Shown: positions 8,576 to 18,243, numbered from the stretch's first letter. The stretch: 64,000 bases of DNA from Pseudomonas guariconensis (GCF_024127895.1 NZ_JAMYBK010000014.1:62001-126000); one strand, 5' to 3'. The notes: a model not told the origin generated them from the sequence alone. Numbers and translations are program-made.

Positions 8576-9535
8576 ATGTCCAACACCCCTACCCTCACCG
8601 CGCTGGTCCACACCCTGCGCCATGAAGCCGAAGGCATCCTCAGCGTCGAACTGCGTCCCTGGGGCGATACCGTGTTCCCACCGTTCGAAGCCGGCTCGCA
8701 CATCGACCTGCACCTGCCCAATGGCCTGGTGCGCAGCTACTCGCTGCTCAACTCGCCGAGCGACAAGGGCCGCTATGTGGTCGGCATCCTGCGCGACCGC
8801 AACAGCCGCGGTGGCTCGAAGTTCGTCCACGAGCAACTGCGGGTCGGCACCCAGTTGAACATCTCGCCACCACGCAACAACTTCCCCCTCGATCCACAGG
8901 CCAGCCACAGCGTGCTGGTGGCCGGCGGTATCGGCATCACGCCGATCTACTGCATGTTCCGCCAGTTGCTGGCCCTGGGGAAATCCGCCGAGCTGATCTA
9001 CTGCGCCCGCTCGCGCAAGGAAGCAGCGCTGCTGGAGGAACTCAGCGGCCTCGACGCCAAGGTGGTCTACCACTTCAACGACGAGAAGGACGCCGTGCCA
9101 AACCTGGCCAGCTACCTGGCCGGCCAGCCGAGCGACACGCATTTCTACTGCTGCGGCCCGACGCCGATGCTTGACGCCTTCGAAAGCACCTGCGAAAGCC
9201 TCGGCTACCCGCATGCCCACATCGAACGCTTCACCGCCGCCGAACTGCCGCCCTCGGAAGATGCCCAGGACAGCTACAGCGTCGAACTGAAGAAGTCTGG
9301 CAAGACCCTCGCCGTGGAACCTGGGCTGAACCTGCTCGATGTGCTGCTCGAGGCGGGGTGCGATGTCGAGTACAGCTGCCGCGAAGGCGTCTGCGGCTCC
9401 TGCGAGACCCGGGTGCTGGAAGGTGACATCGACCATCGCGACGGGGTGCTGACCAAGGCCGAACGGGCTGCGAACACCTCGATGATGGTGTGCGTGTCCG
9501 GCTGCAAGAGCCGACGGCTGGTGCTCGACCTTTAA
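8576..9535 (+). CDS. PDR/VanB-type oxygenase reductase (flavin + NAD + [2Fe-2S])
   Basis: A 319-residue reductase of the phthalate dioxygenase reductase class. The order is flavin domain with RSYSLL, NAD domain with GGIGITP, then a C-terminal plant-type ferredoxin with ligands C-x4-C-x2-C-x29-C (YSCREGVCGSC...MMVC). It passes electrons from NAD(P)H to the Rieske oxygenase three genes earlier in order. It is the last gene of the operon, 3 bp after RidA, and is followed by a strong terminator. Confidence 0.93.
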   Translation: MSNTPTLTALVHTLRHEAEGILSVELRPWGDTVFPPFEAGSHIDLHLPNGLVRSYSLLNSPSDKGRYVVGILRDRNSRGGSKFVHEQLRVGTQLNISPPRNNFPLDPQASHSVLVAGGIGITPIYCMFRQLLALGKSAELIYCARSRKEAALLEELSGLDAKVVYHFNDEKDAVPNLASYLAGQPSDTHFYCCGPTPMLDAFESTCESLGYPHAHIERFTAAELPPSEDAQDSYSVELKKSGKTLAVEPGLNLLDVLLEAGCDVEYSCREGVCGSCETRVLEGDIDHRDGVLTKAERAANTSMMVCVSGCKSRRLVLDL

Positions 9536-9599
9536 TCGATCGGGGTGCCGGAGTCTCAAGAAAACGCCAGCCTTTGAATAAGCTCAAAGCGCATCATTC

Positions 9600-9628
9600 G
9601 GCCGACCAGAAAGTGTCGGCCTTTTTTT
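9600..9628 (+). terminator. Rho-independent terminator of the catabolic operon
   Basis: A 7-bp perfect stem (GGCCGAC at 9600-9606, GTCGGCC at 9615-9621) with an 8-base loop is followed directly by T7. It lies 65 bp after the reductase stop and separates the enzyme operon from the porin gene. Confidence 0.88.
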
Positions 9629-9698
9629 GCCCATCCAATGACTTGAAGAGCCTGCTATTTATTCGCCGGCAAAACACCAAGTGCCCCATTAGCGTTCA

Positions 9699-9719
9699 TT
9701 GTGCACTTTGGATGCACAA
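9699..9719. promoter_or_regulatory. Perfect dyad TTGTGCA-N7-TGCACAA
   Basis: A 21-bp element with 7-bp perfect arms (9699-9705 and 9713-9719). The size and spacing suit a dimeric regulator. It sits about 200 bp upstream of the candidate porin promoter and 320 bp upstream of the porin start. Which protein binds is unknown; the IclR protein encoded at the operon start is one candidate. Confidence 0.5.
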
Positions 9720-9751
9720 CAACGGCACCGCCTTGTTACGTTCTTTCCAAG

Positions 9752-9788
9752 CGTTCCAAATACGGCACGAACCAGCACGTTCCAAATA
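9752..9788 (+). repeat. 11-bp direct repeat CGTTCCAAATA
   Basis: Two exact copies at 9752-9762 and 9778-9788, 26 bp apart start to start; a partial third (TTTCCAA) lies just upstream. The second copy runs into the A/T-rich dyad next to it. Spacing of between two and three helical turns would suit tandem regulator sites. Confidence 0.45.
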
Positions 9789-9807
9789 TAAATAACTGAT
9801 TTATATT
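9785..9807. promoter_or_regulatory. Perfect 9-bp A/T-rich inverted repeat upstream of porin
   Basis: The arms AATATAAAT (9785-9793) and ATTTATATT (9799-9807) are perfect complements with a 5-base centre. It lies about 100 bp upstream of the candidate porin promoter, a normal place for an activator site. There is no T-run after it and the stem is pure A/T, so a terminator is unlikely. Confidence 0.5.
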
Positions 9808-9869
9808 GGTTTTTCAGAAAACAGAACACACCACCCCACTGGCACGGTTTCTGCTATTTCTTTCCCGAA

Positions 9870-9898
9870 TTCATAGTTCAAACAGCGTGTCATATATA
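9870..9898 (+). promoter_or_regulatory. Candidate sigma-70 promoter of the porin gene
   Basis: TTCATA (9870-9875) and TATATA (9893-9898) are separated by 17 bp. Each matches four of six consensus bases. Transcription would begin near 9905, leaving a leader of about 115 bases. Several A/T-rich alternatives exist nearby. Confidence 0.35.
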
Positions 9899-10020
9899 AA
9901 ACAATAAAAACCCAACCCTTCCAGTCCGCCGCCTGCCACGCCAACTTCCCATTGAATGCCTGATTCAAGGCAGGGATCGGTGTCGCCAGCGGAAACTGCT
10001 CAACCTTGTGGGGCATCGAT

Positions 10021-11250
10021 ATGAACAAGTATGTGATAAGCCTGGGCCTGATCATCGGCAGTTGCGCCACGTTCGCCTCCGAGCCTGGCCCCGCGGCGCC
10101 AGACCAACCACCTGCGGTGAAAAAGCCGTTCCCGCACATCGCCTGGCGCAGCGACGACGGCGAGAGCTCGTTGGATATCGGCGGCGCCCTGCGGGTGAAC
10201 TACCGGGACGAACACTGGGACACCACCGAGAACAACGGGCGCTTTCTCTTCGACACCTTCCGCCTGGATGTCCAGGCCAGCCACAAGCGCCTGTTCAGCG
10301 ATGTCGGCTACTGGTTCCAGGACGATGGCAAGCGCTCCATCGACCGTGGCTACATCGGCTATCGCTTCGATGCCCGTTCGAACCTGCAACTGGGCGCACC
10401 GTTCAAGCCGTTCGGCCTGGAACCCTACCCACAGTTCGGTTGGAGTTATCACATTCCGTTCTTCATGGGCTATGGCGTCAGTGCCGGTACGGGCCTGAAG
10501 TACAGCTACAAGGACAGCGACTGGGACCTGCAACTGGGCTACTTCCCACGCATGCTGCCGTCGGGCATCCGCTACTCGCCGGAAGTGGGCCGCTATGCCG
10601 ACCTCGACGACAATGCCGTGCCTTTCATCCATTCACGCCAGGACAACGAGAAACGTAACCAGGTCAATGCCCGTGTAGCCAGGACCTTCACTGGCGAGGG
10701 CTGGAAAACCGAGATCGGCGCATCGCTGGCCGCCGCCGAACTCTACAACGCCACCACCCACGACGATGGCGACTACTGGGCCGGCGGCGTGCATGCGATC
10801 GTCAACGCCGGCCCCTGGACCGTGACCGGCCAGGCCATCCGCTACGAATACGATCCGAAAAACCCCGAGGGGGTCAGCGACGATGCGGTGCTGATGGGCG
10901 GCAACGGCCTGACCCCGGCCTACCTGATCGCCTCCAAGGCCACCCTCGGCTCGCTCAACGTCGGCTACGACATCTTCACCCCCAGGTTGGGCCAGTTGAA
11001 GAAAATCAAGGTGTATACCGACTACAGCCGGATGATGAAGGACAAGAGCGGCTGGGACGACTCGCAGATGATCACCGTCGGTGCGCAGTTCCTCGCCATG
11101 CCGATCATGGCCTGGGTCGACCTGACCTGGGCCAGGAACGCCAACCCCTTCGGCGGCGCGGAGAACGGCACCGGCTGGACCAGTACCGACTCCATCGGCA
11201 GCAACGACTGGTACTACCGGACCAACATCAACATTGGCTATTACTTCTGA
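10021..11250 (+). CDS. Outer-membrane porin (OprO/OprP-like beta-barrel)
   Basis: A 409-residue protein with an N-terminal signal peptide (MNKYVISLGLIIGSCATFAS, cleavage probably near residue 20). The rest alternates polar and aromatic residues as in a transmembrane beta-barrel and ends in Phe (GYYF), the usual signal for barrel assembly. It resembles phosphate-selective-porin family proteins, members of which also import aromatic acids when placed in catabolic clusters. The ATG at 10021 is preferred because it begins the signal peptide. It probably takes up the substrate of the preceding operon. Confidence 0.85.
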   Translation: MNKYVISLGLIIGSCATFASEPGPAAPDQPPAVKKPFPHIAWRSDDGESSLDIGGALRVNYRDEHWDTTENNGRFLFDTFRLDVQASHKRLFSDVGYWFQDDGKRSIDRGYIGYRFDARSNLQLGAPFKPFGLEPYPQFGWSYHIPFFMGYGVSAGTGLKYSYKDSDWDLQLGYFPRMLPSGIRYSPEVGRYADLDDNAVPFIHSRQDNEKRNQVNARVARTFTGEGWKTEIGASLAAAELYNATTHDDGDYWAGGVHAIVNAGPWTVTGQAIRYEYDPKNPEGVSDDAVLMGGNGLTPAYLIASKATLGSLNVGYDIFTPRLGQLKKIKVYTDYSRMMKDKSGWDDSQMITVGAQFLAMPIMAWVDLTWARNANPFGGAENGTGWTSTDSIGSNDWYYRTNINIGYYF

Positions 11251-11281
11251 GGCCGCCAATCGCACCCTCAGTGATCGCCTC

Positions 11282-11319
11282 GGCCCTGTGGGAGCAGGTT
11301 TGCCCGCTCCCACAGGGCC
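11282..11319. repeat. REP-like inverted repeat between convergent genes
   Basis: Perfect 14-bp arms (11282-11295 and 11306-11319; core CCTGTGGGAGC / GCTCCCACAGG) enclose a 10-base loop. It carries the TGTGGGAGC core typical of P. putida-group REP sequences and lies between the ends of the porin and exporter genes, where it could also serve as a two-way transcript end. Confidence 0.65.
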
Positions 11320-11353
11320 TTGAGCTAGCTCGACGAGTTGCCCGCCAAGGGGC

Positions 11354-12247
11354 CTATCCCGCCTGCTCCACCTCGCCAAGCCGCTGCGCCGGCTTGCGGA
11401 ACACGAACAGCAAGCCCACCACGATCAGCCCCATCCCCAGCAGGCTGAGCGGCGCCAGGCGGTTGCCGAAGATCAGGTAGTCCATCACCGCGGTCACCGC
11501 CGGCACCAGGTAGAACAGGCTGGTGACGTTGACCAGGTTGCCCCGCGCGATCAACCGGTACAGCAGCAGGGTCGCCAGCAGCGATACCACCAGCCCCATC
11601 CACAACAGCGCACCGACGAAGCTGGTGCTCCATTGCACGTGCAGCGCCTGGAACGGCGCGAACACTGCGCACAGGGCGAACCCGGCCAGGTATTGCAGCG
11701 GCAGGGTACCCATCGGGTTATCGGTGATGCGCTTCTGCAGGATCGAGCCAAAGGTCATGCAGGCCAGCGCCAGCAAAGCGAACAGCATCCCGGCCAGGGA
11801 TACCCCGCCCAGGTTGATGCCCTGGTAGACCACCATCACCAGCCCGGCGAGCCCCAGCCCCAGGCCGAACAGCCGGCTCCAGGAACGCTGGCGCTCCATC
11901 AGCACCACGGTGAGGATCGGTTGCACGCCCATGACCGTGGCCATGACGCCAGGGGTGACGTGGGTGTCGAGCGCCAGCAGGTAGAAGATCTGGTAGGCGC
12001 CGAGCAGCACGCAGCCGGTGCCCAGGGCGCGCAGGATCGCGCCCCGACCACGCGGCCAACGCAGCCCGAGCAAGGGGCCGATCAGCAGCAGGCCGGCGAG
12101 CGCCAGGGCTGCGCGCAGCAGGAGGAAGGCGAAGGGGCTGGCCTGGGCCAGGCCGAGCTTGGAGACGATCGCCCCGCTGCTCCACAGCAGGACGAACAGG
12201 CTGGTGGTGGCCGCCGAGGCCACGGATGCTTTGGAAAAGACAGACAT
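11354..12247 (-). CDS. EamA/DMT-family transporter
   Basis: A 297-residue inner-membrane protein with about ten hydrophobic helices in two EamA repeats, starting LFVLLWSSGAIVSKLGL. Drug/metabolite transporters of this type export amino acids or small metabolites; the substrate is unknown. The ATG at 12247 (MSVFSKAS) is chosen because AGGTGG precedes it; a start eight codons earlier is possible. A leader of about 300 bases with a possible short reading frame precedes it. Confidence 0.85.
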   Translation of the reverse strand: MSVFSKASVASAATTSLFVLLWSSGAIVSKLGLAQASPFAFLLLRAALALAGLLLIGPLLGLRWPRGRGAILRALGTGCVLLGAYQIFYLLALDTHVTPGVMATVMGVQPILTVVLMERQRSWSRLFGLGLGLAGLVMVVYQGINLGGVSLAGMLFALLALACMTFGSILQKRITDNPMGTLPLQYLAGFALCAVFAPFQALHVQWSTSFVGALLWMGLVVSLLATLLLYRLIARGNLVNVTSLFYLVPAVTAVMDYLIFGNRLAPLSLLGMGLIVVGLLFVFRKPAQRLGEVEQAG

Positions 12248-12363
12248 GTATTGCCACCTGTAGTCGGGCAAATGAGCCGAACGGCGGGCTGTCGCGTTAG
12301 CGAGGGAAGTAGCCGACCGTGTTCAGTAGGTTGCGCGTGCGCGGGCAGACGGCCAGAAGCCGC

Positions 12364-12525
12364 TCAGCCCAGCACCACTGCGCGAGGAGGCGGAGCTACG
12401 CCGCCTACGACGCCACTGACAGGTGGTGGGTAGTGACTGATCATGACCGGCTGCTGGCTACCACGCACGACCATGCCCGCGACAGGCGCGAGGACGACGG
12501 CGGTGGTGGAAGGGATGGCTGGCAT
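12364..12525 (-). CDS. Possible 53-aa leader peptide upstream of the exporter
   Basis: A short frame starting MPAIPSTTAVV and ending RAVVLG. It has 12 Val and 10 Pro in 53 residues, including two PPP runs near the end. No clear ribosome site precedes the ATG. It begins about 25 bases after the start predicted for the promoter at 12557-12585 and ends 116 bases before the exporter. GGCGG-N7-CCGCC (about 12384-12401) forms a hairpin overlapping its last codons. The composition recalls branched-chain amino-acid attenuator leaders, or an EF-P-dependent stall peptide. It may also be chance. Confidence 0.3.
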   Translation of the reverse strand: MPAIPSTTAVVLAPVAGMVVRGSQQPVMISHYPPPVSGVVGGVAPPPRAVVLG

Positions 12526-12556
12526 GAACAGGTCTTCGGAGAAGTGAATGGATCCA

Positions 12557-12585
12557 ACTATAGCGATGGAATCATTGCCGGACAA
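12557..12585 (-). promoter_or_regulatory. Candidate sigma-70 promoter for leader and exporter
   Basis: On the - strand TTGTCC (12585-12580) and TATAGT (12562-12557) are 17 bp apart; -10 matches five of six bases. Transcription would start near 12550. Confidence 0.5.
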
Positions 12586-12608
12586 GCAGGATCGCGGTGA
12601 TTCGTCAT

Positions 12609-12741
12609 TCTTGGGACCGCTTCGTGCTCCATCGCCGGCAAGCCGGCTCCCACACGATCCTGCGAACCACCTCATTTGTGATCGACTCGACCACCTTGTG
12701 GGAGCCGGCTTGCCGGCGATGGGGCGCGAAGCGGCCCCATA
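12609..12741. repeat. REP pair 1 (head-to-head) downstream of lpxO
   Basis: A 26-bp core (CCATCGCCGGCAAGCCGGCT + CCCACA) at 12629-12654 recurs exactly as its reverse complement at 12697-12722. Each copy is flanked outside by a second small GC hairpin of the type GGGGC-GCGAAGC-GGCCCC. The pair lies between the possible exporter leader and the lpxO stop. An identical pair lies on the other side of lpxO. Confidence 0.85.
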
Positions 12742-12752
12742 TGACGATGACC

Positions 12753-13688
12753 TCAGAACAACCAGCGATACAGCAGGTACGCCACCACCACCGCCAACAC
12801 CGGCCGCAGCACGCGATAGGCCTTGGGGTTGGCCCGCTTGAACTGCTTCACGCGGCCACTGATCTTGTTGCTGAAGCGCTTGCTCCAGGCGTACGCCTGG
12901 TTGATCCCGCCCACGCGCTCGTCATCGGTGTTCTGCGGCGCGGTGGCACGGCCGAGGAAGGCGCTGACCTTGCGGTTGATGCGGGTCATCAGCGGGCTGC
13001 TGAGCGGGCGCTCGACATCGCAGAACAGGATCACGCGGGTCACGTCGGTCTCGTTCTTGACCCAGTGCACGTAGGTCTCGTCGAACATCACGTCCTCACC
13101 GTCGCGCCAGGCGTAGGGCTGGCCATCGACGTAGATGCGGCAGTTGTCCGAGTTCGGCGTGGACAGCCCCAGGTGATAGCGCAGGGAGCCGGCGAACGGG
13201 TCGCGGTGCGGGTTCAGGTGGCTGCCGCCGGGCAGCAGGGCGAACATGGCGCCCTTGACGTTGGGGATGCGGCTGACCAGCTCGACGGTCCTGGGGCACA
13301 GGACTTCGGCCGAGGGCAGCGGCTTGTCGTACCACTTCAGGTAGAAGCGCTTCCAGCCTTTCTTGAAGAACGAGCCGAAGCCGGCGTCGTTATCCTTCTC
13401 GGCGGCACGGATGTAGCCCTCGTCGAACAGGCGCATGGCCTCCGCGCGGATCACTTCCCAGTTGTCCTTGAGCACGTCCAGCTCGGGGAAGCGCTGGCGG
13501 TCCAGGTAGGGCTTGGAGGGCACGCCGGAAAACAGGTACATCAGGCTGTTGTAGGGGGCGAACAGCGCCGAATGGTTGACGAACTGACGCAGCACGGGCA
13601 GTCGCGCCTTGCCGCGCAGGTGCACGAACAGGACGCTGCCGAAGAACACCAGCAGGACACCTGCCTTGGCGACAAAGGAAAAGGTCAT
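12753..13688 (-). CDS. lpxO: Lipid A hydroxylase LpxO (aspartyl/asparaginyl beta-hydroxylase fold)
   Basis: A 311-residue Fe(II)/2-oxoglutarate dioxygenase. Likely iron ligands are H161, D163 (HLNPHRDPF) and H208 (DETYVHWVKN), with R218 for 2-oxoglutarate. An N-terminal hydrophobic helix (residues 6-22) and a second near the C terminus anchor it in the inner membrane. LpxO puts a 2-hydroxyl on a secondary acyl chain of lipid A. It stands alone, flanked by REP pairs. Pseudomonas often carries two lpxO paralogues; which one this is cannot be told here. Confidence 0.88.
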   Translation of the reverse strand: MTFSFVAKAGVLLVFFGSVLFVHLRGKARLPVLRQFVNHSALFAPYNSLMYLFSGVPSKPYLDRQRFPELDVLKDNWEVIRAEAMRLFDEGYIRAAEKDNDAGFGSFFKKGWKRFYLKWYDKPLPSAEVLCPRTVELVSRIPNVKGAMFALLPGGSHLNPHRDPFAGSLRYHLGLSTPNSDNCRIYVDGQPYAWRDGEDVMFDETYVHWVKNETDVTRVILFCDVERPLSSPLMTRINRKVSAFLGRATAPQNTDDERVGGINQAYAWSKRFSNKISGRVKQFKRANPKAYRVLRPVLAVVVAYLLYRWLF

Positions 13689-13848
13689 GCAACACTCCTT
13701 GCAGGGGAAATCTGGCCATCCCCGGATAGCCGGACATCATAAACCCATCCGGCCCCGGTAAAAACAACCGAGGCCGGAGCGCAGTGTTGAGCATTTTGCA
13801 ACAAACGAGGCTGCCGGGCATTGCGCCGGATCAGTGGCGGGGCTTTCA

Positions 13849-13865
13849 AGCGGCAAGCTACAAGA
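13849..13865. repeat. Single copy of the AAGC(T/G)GCAAG repeat family
   Basis: CAAGCGGCAAGCTACAAG closely matches the copy between yeaH and prkA (CAAGCGACAAGCTGCAAG near 25491). Related copies lie near 38110 and 62740. See the finding on this family. Confidence 0.5.
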
Positions 13866-13916
13866 AAAAGCAGGCCCTGCGCCCAATGCCGGTCAGTTAA
13901 GACTTTCAGTTGTCAT

Positions 13917-14049
13917 TTGGGGCCGCTTCGCGCCCCATCGCCGGCAAGCCGGCTCCCACATTGTCCGTGCAAACCGCATCATGTGGGGCCGCCGCGGTCC
14001 CTGTGGGAGCCGGCTTGCCGGCGATGGGCTGCAAGGTAGCCCAAAAAAT
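13917..14049. repeat. REP pair 2 (head-to-head) upstream of lpxO, behind rpoD
   Basis: The same 26-bp core as in REP pair 1 occurs at 13935-13960 and as reverse complement at 14002-14027. Outer hairpins are GGGGCCGCTTCGCGCCCC on the left and GGGCTGCAAGGTAGCCC on the right. A T-run on the - strand just beyond could help end rpoD transcripts. Confidence 0.85.
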
Positions 14050-14100
14050 GACAAAGCGCCGCTTAACTGACTGACATTGGGCCTGGGCCGGGGTTCGTCA

Positions 14101-15954
<1,854 letters not shown>

Positions 15955-16021
15955 AACACCCTATCCACTGAAGGTCTTGGCGGGCAAAAAACAAGCCGAG
16001 GATTATACCCGAGCATGGACC

Positions 16022-18007
16022 TCACGCGCCAGATGAGGTCGGGGTTTGTGCGGGAACATTGCGGCTCAGCAGTGCGAGCAGCTGAGATTTTTCCTCGGCG
16101 CTCAACTCACTTTGACGTGCTTTCCTGAGCAGATGTTCCAGGCTGCGCTCGCGTTGGCGGGCGGACAAGCTAGTTATAGTGTCGAAAAACTGTTGTTCAA
16201 GGTTGTCGGCATCGATCAACCATTCCTTTTCCGCCAGGGCGCGCAGCAGGCGGCCTTGTTCAGTGCCGTGCCAGCGTGCGATCAACTGCATTGAGCTTAG
16301 CCCAGGATTCTTCTGTGCGGCCTCGATCAGGGCCACCAGCAGTTGGCTGTAGAGATGCTCTTCGTCGGCGAAGTGGCTGGCGTCCTCGACCTTGCCGGCC
16401 AGCAAGGGGTGGTGCAGCAGGGTGCGCAAGGCCGACAGCGTCGGCGGCTCCACCGGGGCCGGCACGCGGGGTGGCGCTTCGCCGCGCTGGCCGTCGCGCT
16501 GCCAGGGCTTGCCGCCTTTCTTGTCCCAGGGCTTGCCGTCCCATTGCTTCTTGCCGCCGCCTTTGTTTTGCGTCCAAGGGCGCTGTTCCTGGTGGACGGG
16601 GGCGTAGTCGGGCTGGTGCGTATCGCCATAGTCGGGCGTGTAGCTGGCCATGGCGTCGTAGTCGTAGCCAGGGTCGTAGTCTGGCGTGCTGGTCGCGGGC
16701 GCGCTCTGTGCCAGTTGTTCCACCTGCTGGGGGGCCAGTCCGGTGATTTCCTTCAGGCGATTGCGCATCAGCTGACGAAGGTTGGCGCCGGGGATCTTTT
16801 CGATCAACGGCGCGGCCAGGGTCGCCATGTGCGCCTTGCCTTCCAGCGAGCGTGGATCGGCCTCGTTGCCCAGTTGCTCGAAGAAATAGTCGGCCAGGGG
16901 CTGGGCGTGCTGATTGATGCGCGCCAGGAAAGCGTCGGTGCCCTCGGCGCGGACCAGGCTGTCCGGGTCTTCGCCTTCGGGCAGGAACAGGAAGCGCGCG
17001 CGGCGGCCGTCCTGCAGGCTCGCCAACGTCGACTCCAGGGCGCGCCAGGCGGCCTTGCGGCCGGCCTGGTCGCCGTCGAAGCAGAACAGCACGCTGGGGA
17101 CTACGCGGAACAGGCGCTTGAGGTGCTCCTCGCTGGTGGCCGTGCCCAGGGTCGCCACCGCATTGCGCAGGCCCTGCTGGGCCAGGGCGATGACGTCCAT
17201 GTAGCCCTCGACGACGATGATCTCGTCGAGGTTGCGGTTGTGCTTGCGCGCCTCGAACAGGCCGTAGAGCTCCTGGCCCTTGTGGAACACCGGGGTTTCC
17301 GGGGAGTTCAGGTACTTGGGCTTGTCGTCGCCCAGGACTCGTCCGCCGAAGGCGATGACCCGGCCACGGCTGTCGCGGATCGGGAACATCACCCGGTCGC
17401 GGAAGCGGTCGTAGCGCTTGCCGGTCTCGGCGTTCTCGATCAGCAGGCCTGCGTCGATCATGACCTTCTGCTGCAGGGTGTCGGCGCCCAGGTGCTTGAG
17501 CAGGTTGTCCCAGCCCGGCGGGGCGAAACCCAGGCCGAAATCGCGGGCGATCTCGCCGGACAGCCCGCGGCCCTTGAGGTAGCCCACCGCCGCCTTGCGG
17601 GTCGGGTGGCTGCGCAGGGCCTGGCGGTAGAACTCGGCGGCGGCTTCGAGCAGCGGGTAGAGCGGCGAGTCGGTGGGCTGGCGAGGTTTCTGCCCGCGCC
17701 GGCCCTCCTCCCGCGGGACTTCCATGCCTGCGGCCCTGGCCAGCTCTTCGACGGCCTGGGGGAAGTCCAGGTTGTCGTGGTCCATGATGAAGCCGAGCGC
17801 GTTGCCACCGGCGCCACAGCCGAAGCAGTAGTAGAACTGCTTGTCGGGGCTGACGGTGAAGGACGGGGTCTTTTCCTTGTGGAACGGGCAGCAGGCAGAG
17901 AGGTTCTTGCCGGTCTTCTTCAGCTGGACGCGCGAACTCACCACGTCGACGATGTCGGTGCGGTTGAGAAGGTCGTCGATGAAGCTCTGGGGAATCAGCC
18001 CGGCCAT
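16022..18007 (-). CDS. dnaG: DNA primase
   Basis: A 661-residue primase that makes RNA primers at the replication fork. The N-terminal CHC2 zinc site is C40, H43, C61, C64 (CCPFHKEKTPSF...YYCFGCG). The TOPRIM core follows (VVEGYMDVIAL), then a proline/glycine-rich linker (about residues 430-510) and the DnaB-interacting C-terminal domain. The ATG at 18007 (MAGLIPQSFIDDLL) is preferred over one seven codons upstream because the conserved protein begins there. Confidence 0.97.
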   Translation of the reverse strand: MAGLIPQSFIDDLLNRTDIVDVVSSRVQLKKTGKNLSACCPFHKEKTPSFTVSPDKQFYYCFGCGAGGNALGFIMDHDNLDFPQAVEELARAAGMEVPREEGRRGQKPRQPTDSPLYPLLEAAAEFYRQALRSHPTRKAAVGYLKGRGLSGEIARDFGLGFAPPGWDNLLKHLGADTLQQKVMIDAGLLIENAETGKRYDRFRDRVMFPIRDSRGRVIAFGGRVLGDDKPKYLNSPETPVFHKGQELYGLFEARKHNRNLDEIIVVEGYMDVIALAQQGLRNAVATLGTATSEEHLKRLFRVVPSVLFCFDGDQAGRKAAWRALESTLASLQDGRRARFLFLPEGEDPDSLVRAEGTDAFLARINQHAQPLADYFFEQLGNEADPRSLEGKAHMATLAAPLIEKIPGANLRQLMRNRLKEITGLAPQQVEQLAQSAPATSTPDYDPGYDYDAMASYTPDYGDTHQPDYAPVHQEQRPWTQNKGGGKKQWDGKPWDKKGGKPWQRDGQRGEAPPRVPAPVEPPTLSALRTLLHHPLLAGKVEDASHFADEEHLYSQLLVALIEAAQKNPGLSSMQLIARWHGTEQGRLLRALAEKEWLIDADNLEQQFFDTITSLSARQRERSLEHLLRKARQSELSAEEKSQLLALLSRNVPAQTPTSSGA

Positions 18008-18243
18008 GGCAGTCTCGTCATCTGGCAACTGGCAAGTCTAATCGCTACGCGCGGGTTCGGGGCGAGTGGTGCTATTGGAGGGTGCGAGGAAAAATGTGCT
18101 CGTCAGCCACGGAGGGCTCGTCAGTCACGACGTGCACGACTGGCCATTGACCAGCTCTGACGTGTTCAGGCGGATTGCCCGCAAGCTGCTGCAAGGGGCA
18201 CCTCAGGCTTGGCGCCAAAGGTTTGAAGCTACCGCTGCCATCA

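Larger units (their letters stand above)
9536..10020 (+). other. 485-bp gap between the catabolic operon and the porin gene
   Basis: This gap is much richer in A+T than the rest of the window. It holds the operon terminator, two perfect inverted repeats, an 11-bp direct repeat and a candidate promoter, each listed separately. No credible gene is seen: the open frames on both strands lack family features and ribosome sites. It looks like a regulatory region for the porin, or acquired DNA. Confidence 0.7.
12248..12752 (-). other. 505-bp gap upstream of the exporter
   Basis: Read on the - strand this gap holds a promoter-like sequence, a possible 53-codon leader frame with a GC hairpin near its end, and about 115 bases before the exporter start. 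Its right part (12609-12741) is a REP pair that lies behind the lpxO stop. No other gene is supported. Confidence 0.6.
13689..14100. other. 412-bp gap between lpxO and rpoD
   Basis: It holds the lpxO upstream region (13689-13800), an AAGCGGCAAGCTACAAG repeat copy at about 13849-13865, REP pair 2 and an A6/T6 run at 14042-14047 that would follow rpoD on the - strand. No gene is supported. Confidence 0.6.

Noticed and set aside
9490..9795. A 101-codon + strand frame after the reductase
   Set aside because: It runs through the operon terminator and repeats, with codon use unlike its neighbours and no start signal.
9801..10139. A 112-codon frame on the - strand over the porin start
   Set aside because: It overlaps the porin signal peptide, has no ribosome site and no family pattern; it is the shadow of the porin gene and A/T-rich gap.
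12319..12600. A 93-codon + strand frame in the exporter-lpxO gap
   Set aside because: No ribosome site or family pattern, and it opposes the exporter leader region.
12629..14027. Repeated 26-bp units considered as a CRISPR array
   Set aside because: Copies are paired inverted repeats 40-70 bp apart, not regularly spaced direct repeats; no cas gene lies nearby.
16343..18160. A 605-codon frame antisense to dnaG
   Set aside because: Same cause; the translated protein is low-complexity Ala/Gly/Val/Glu-rich with no domain.
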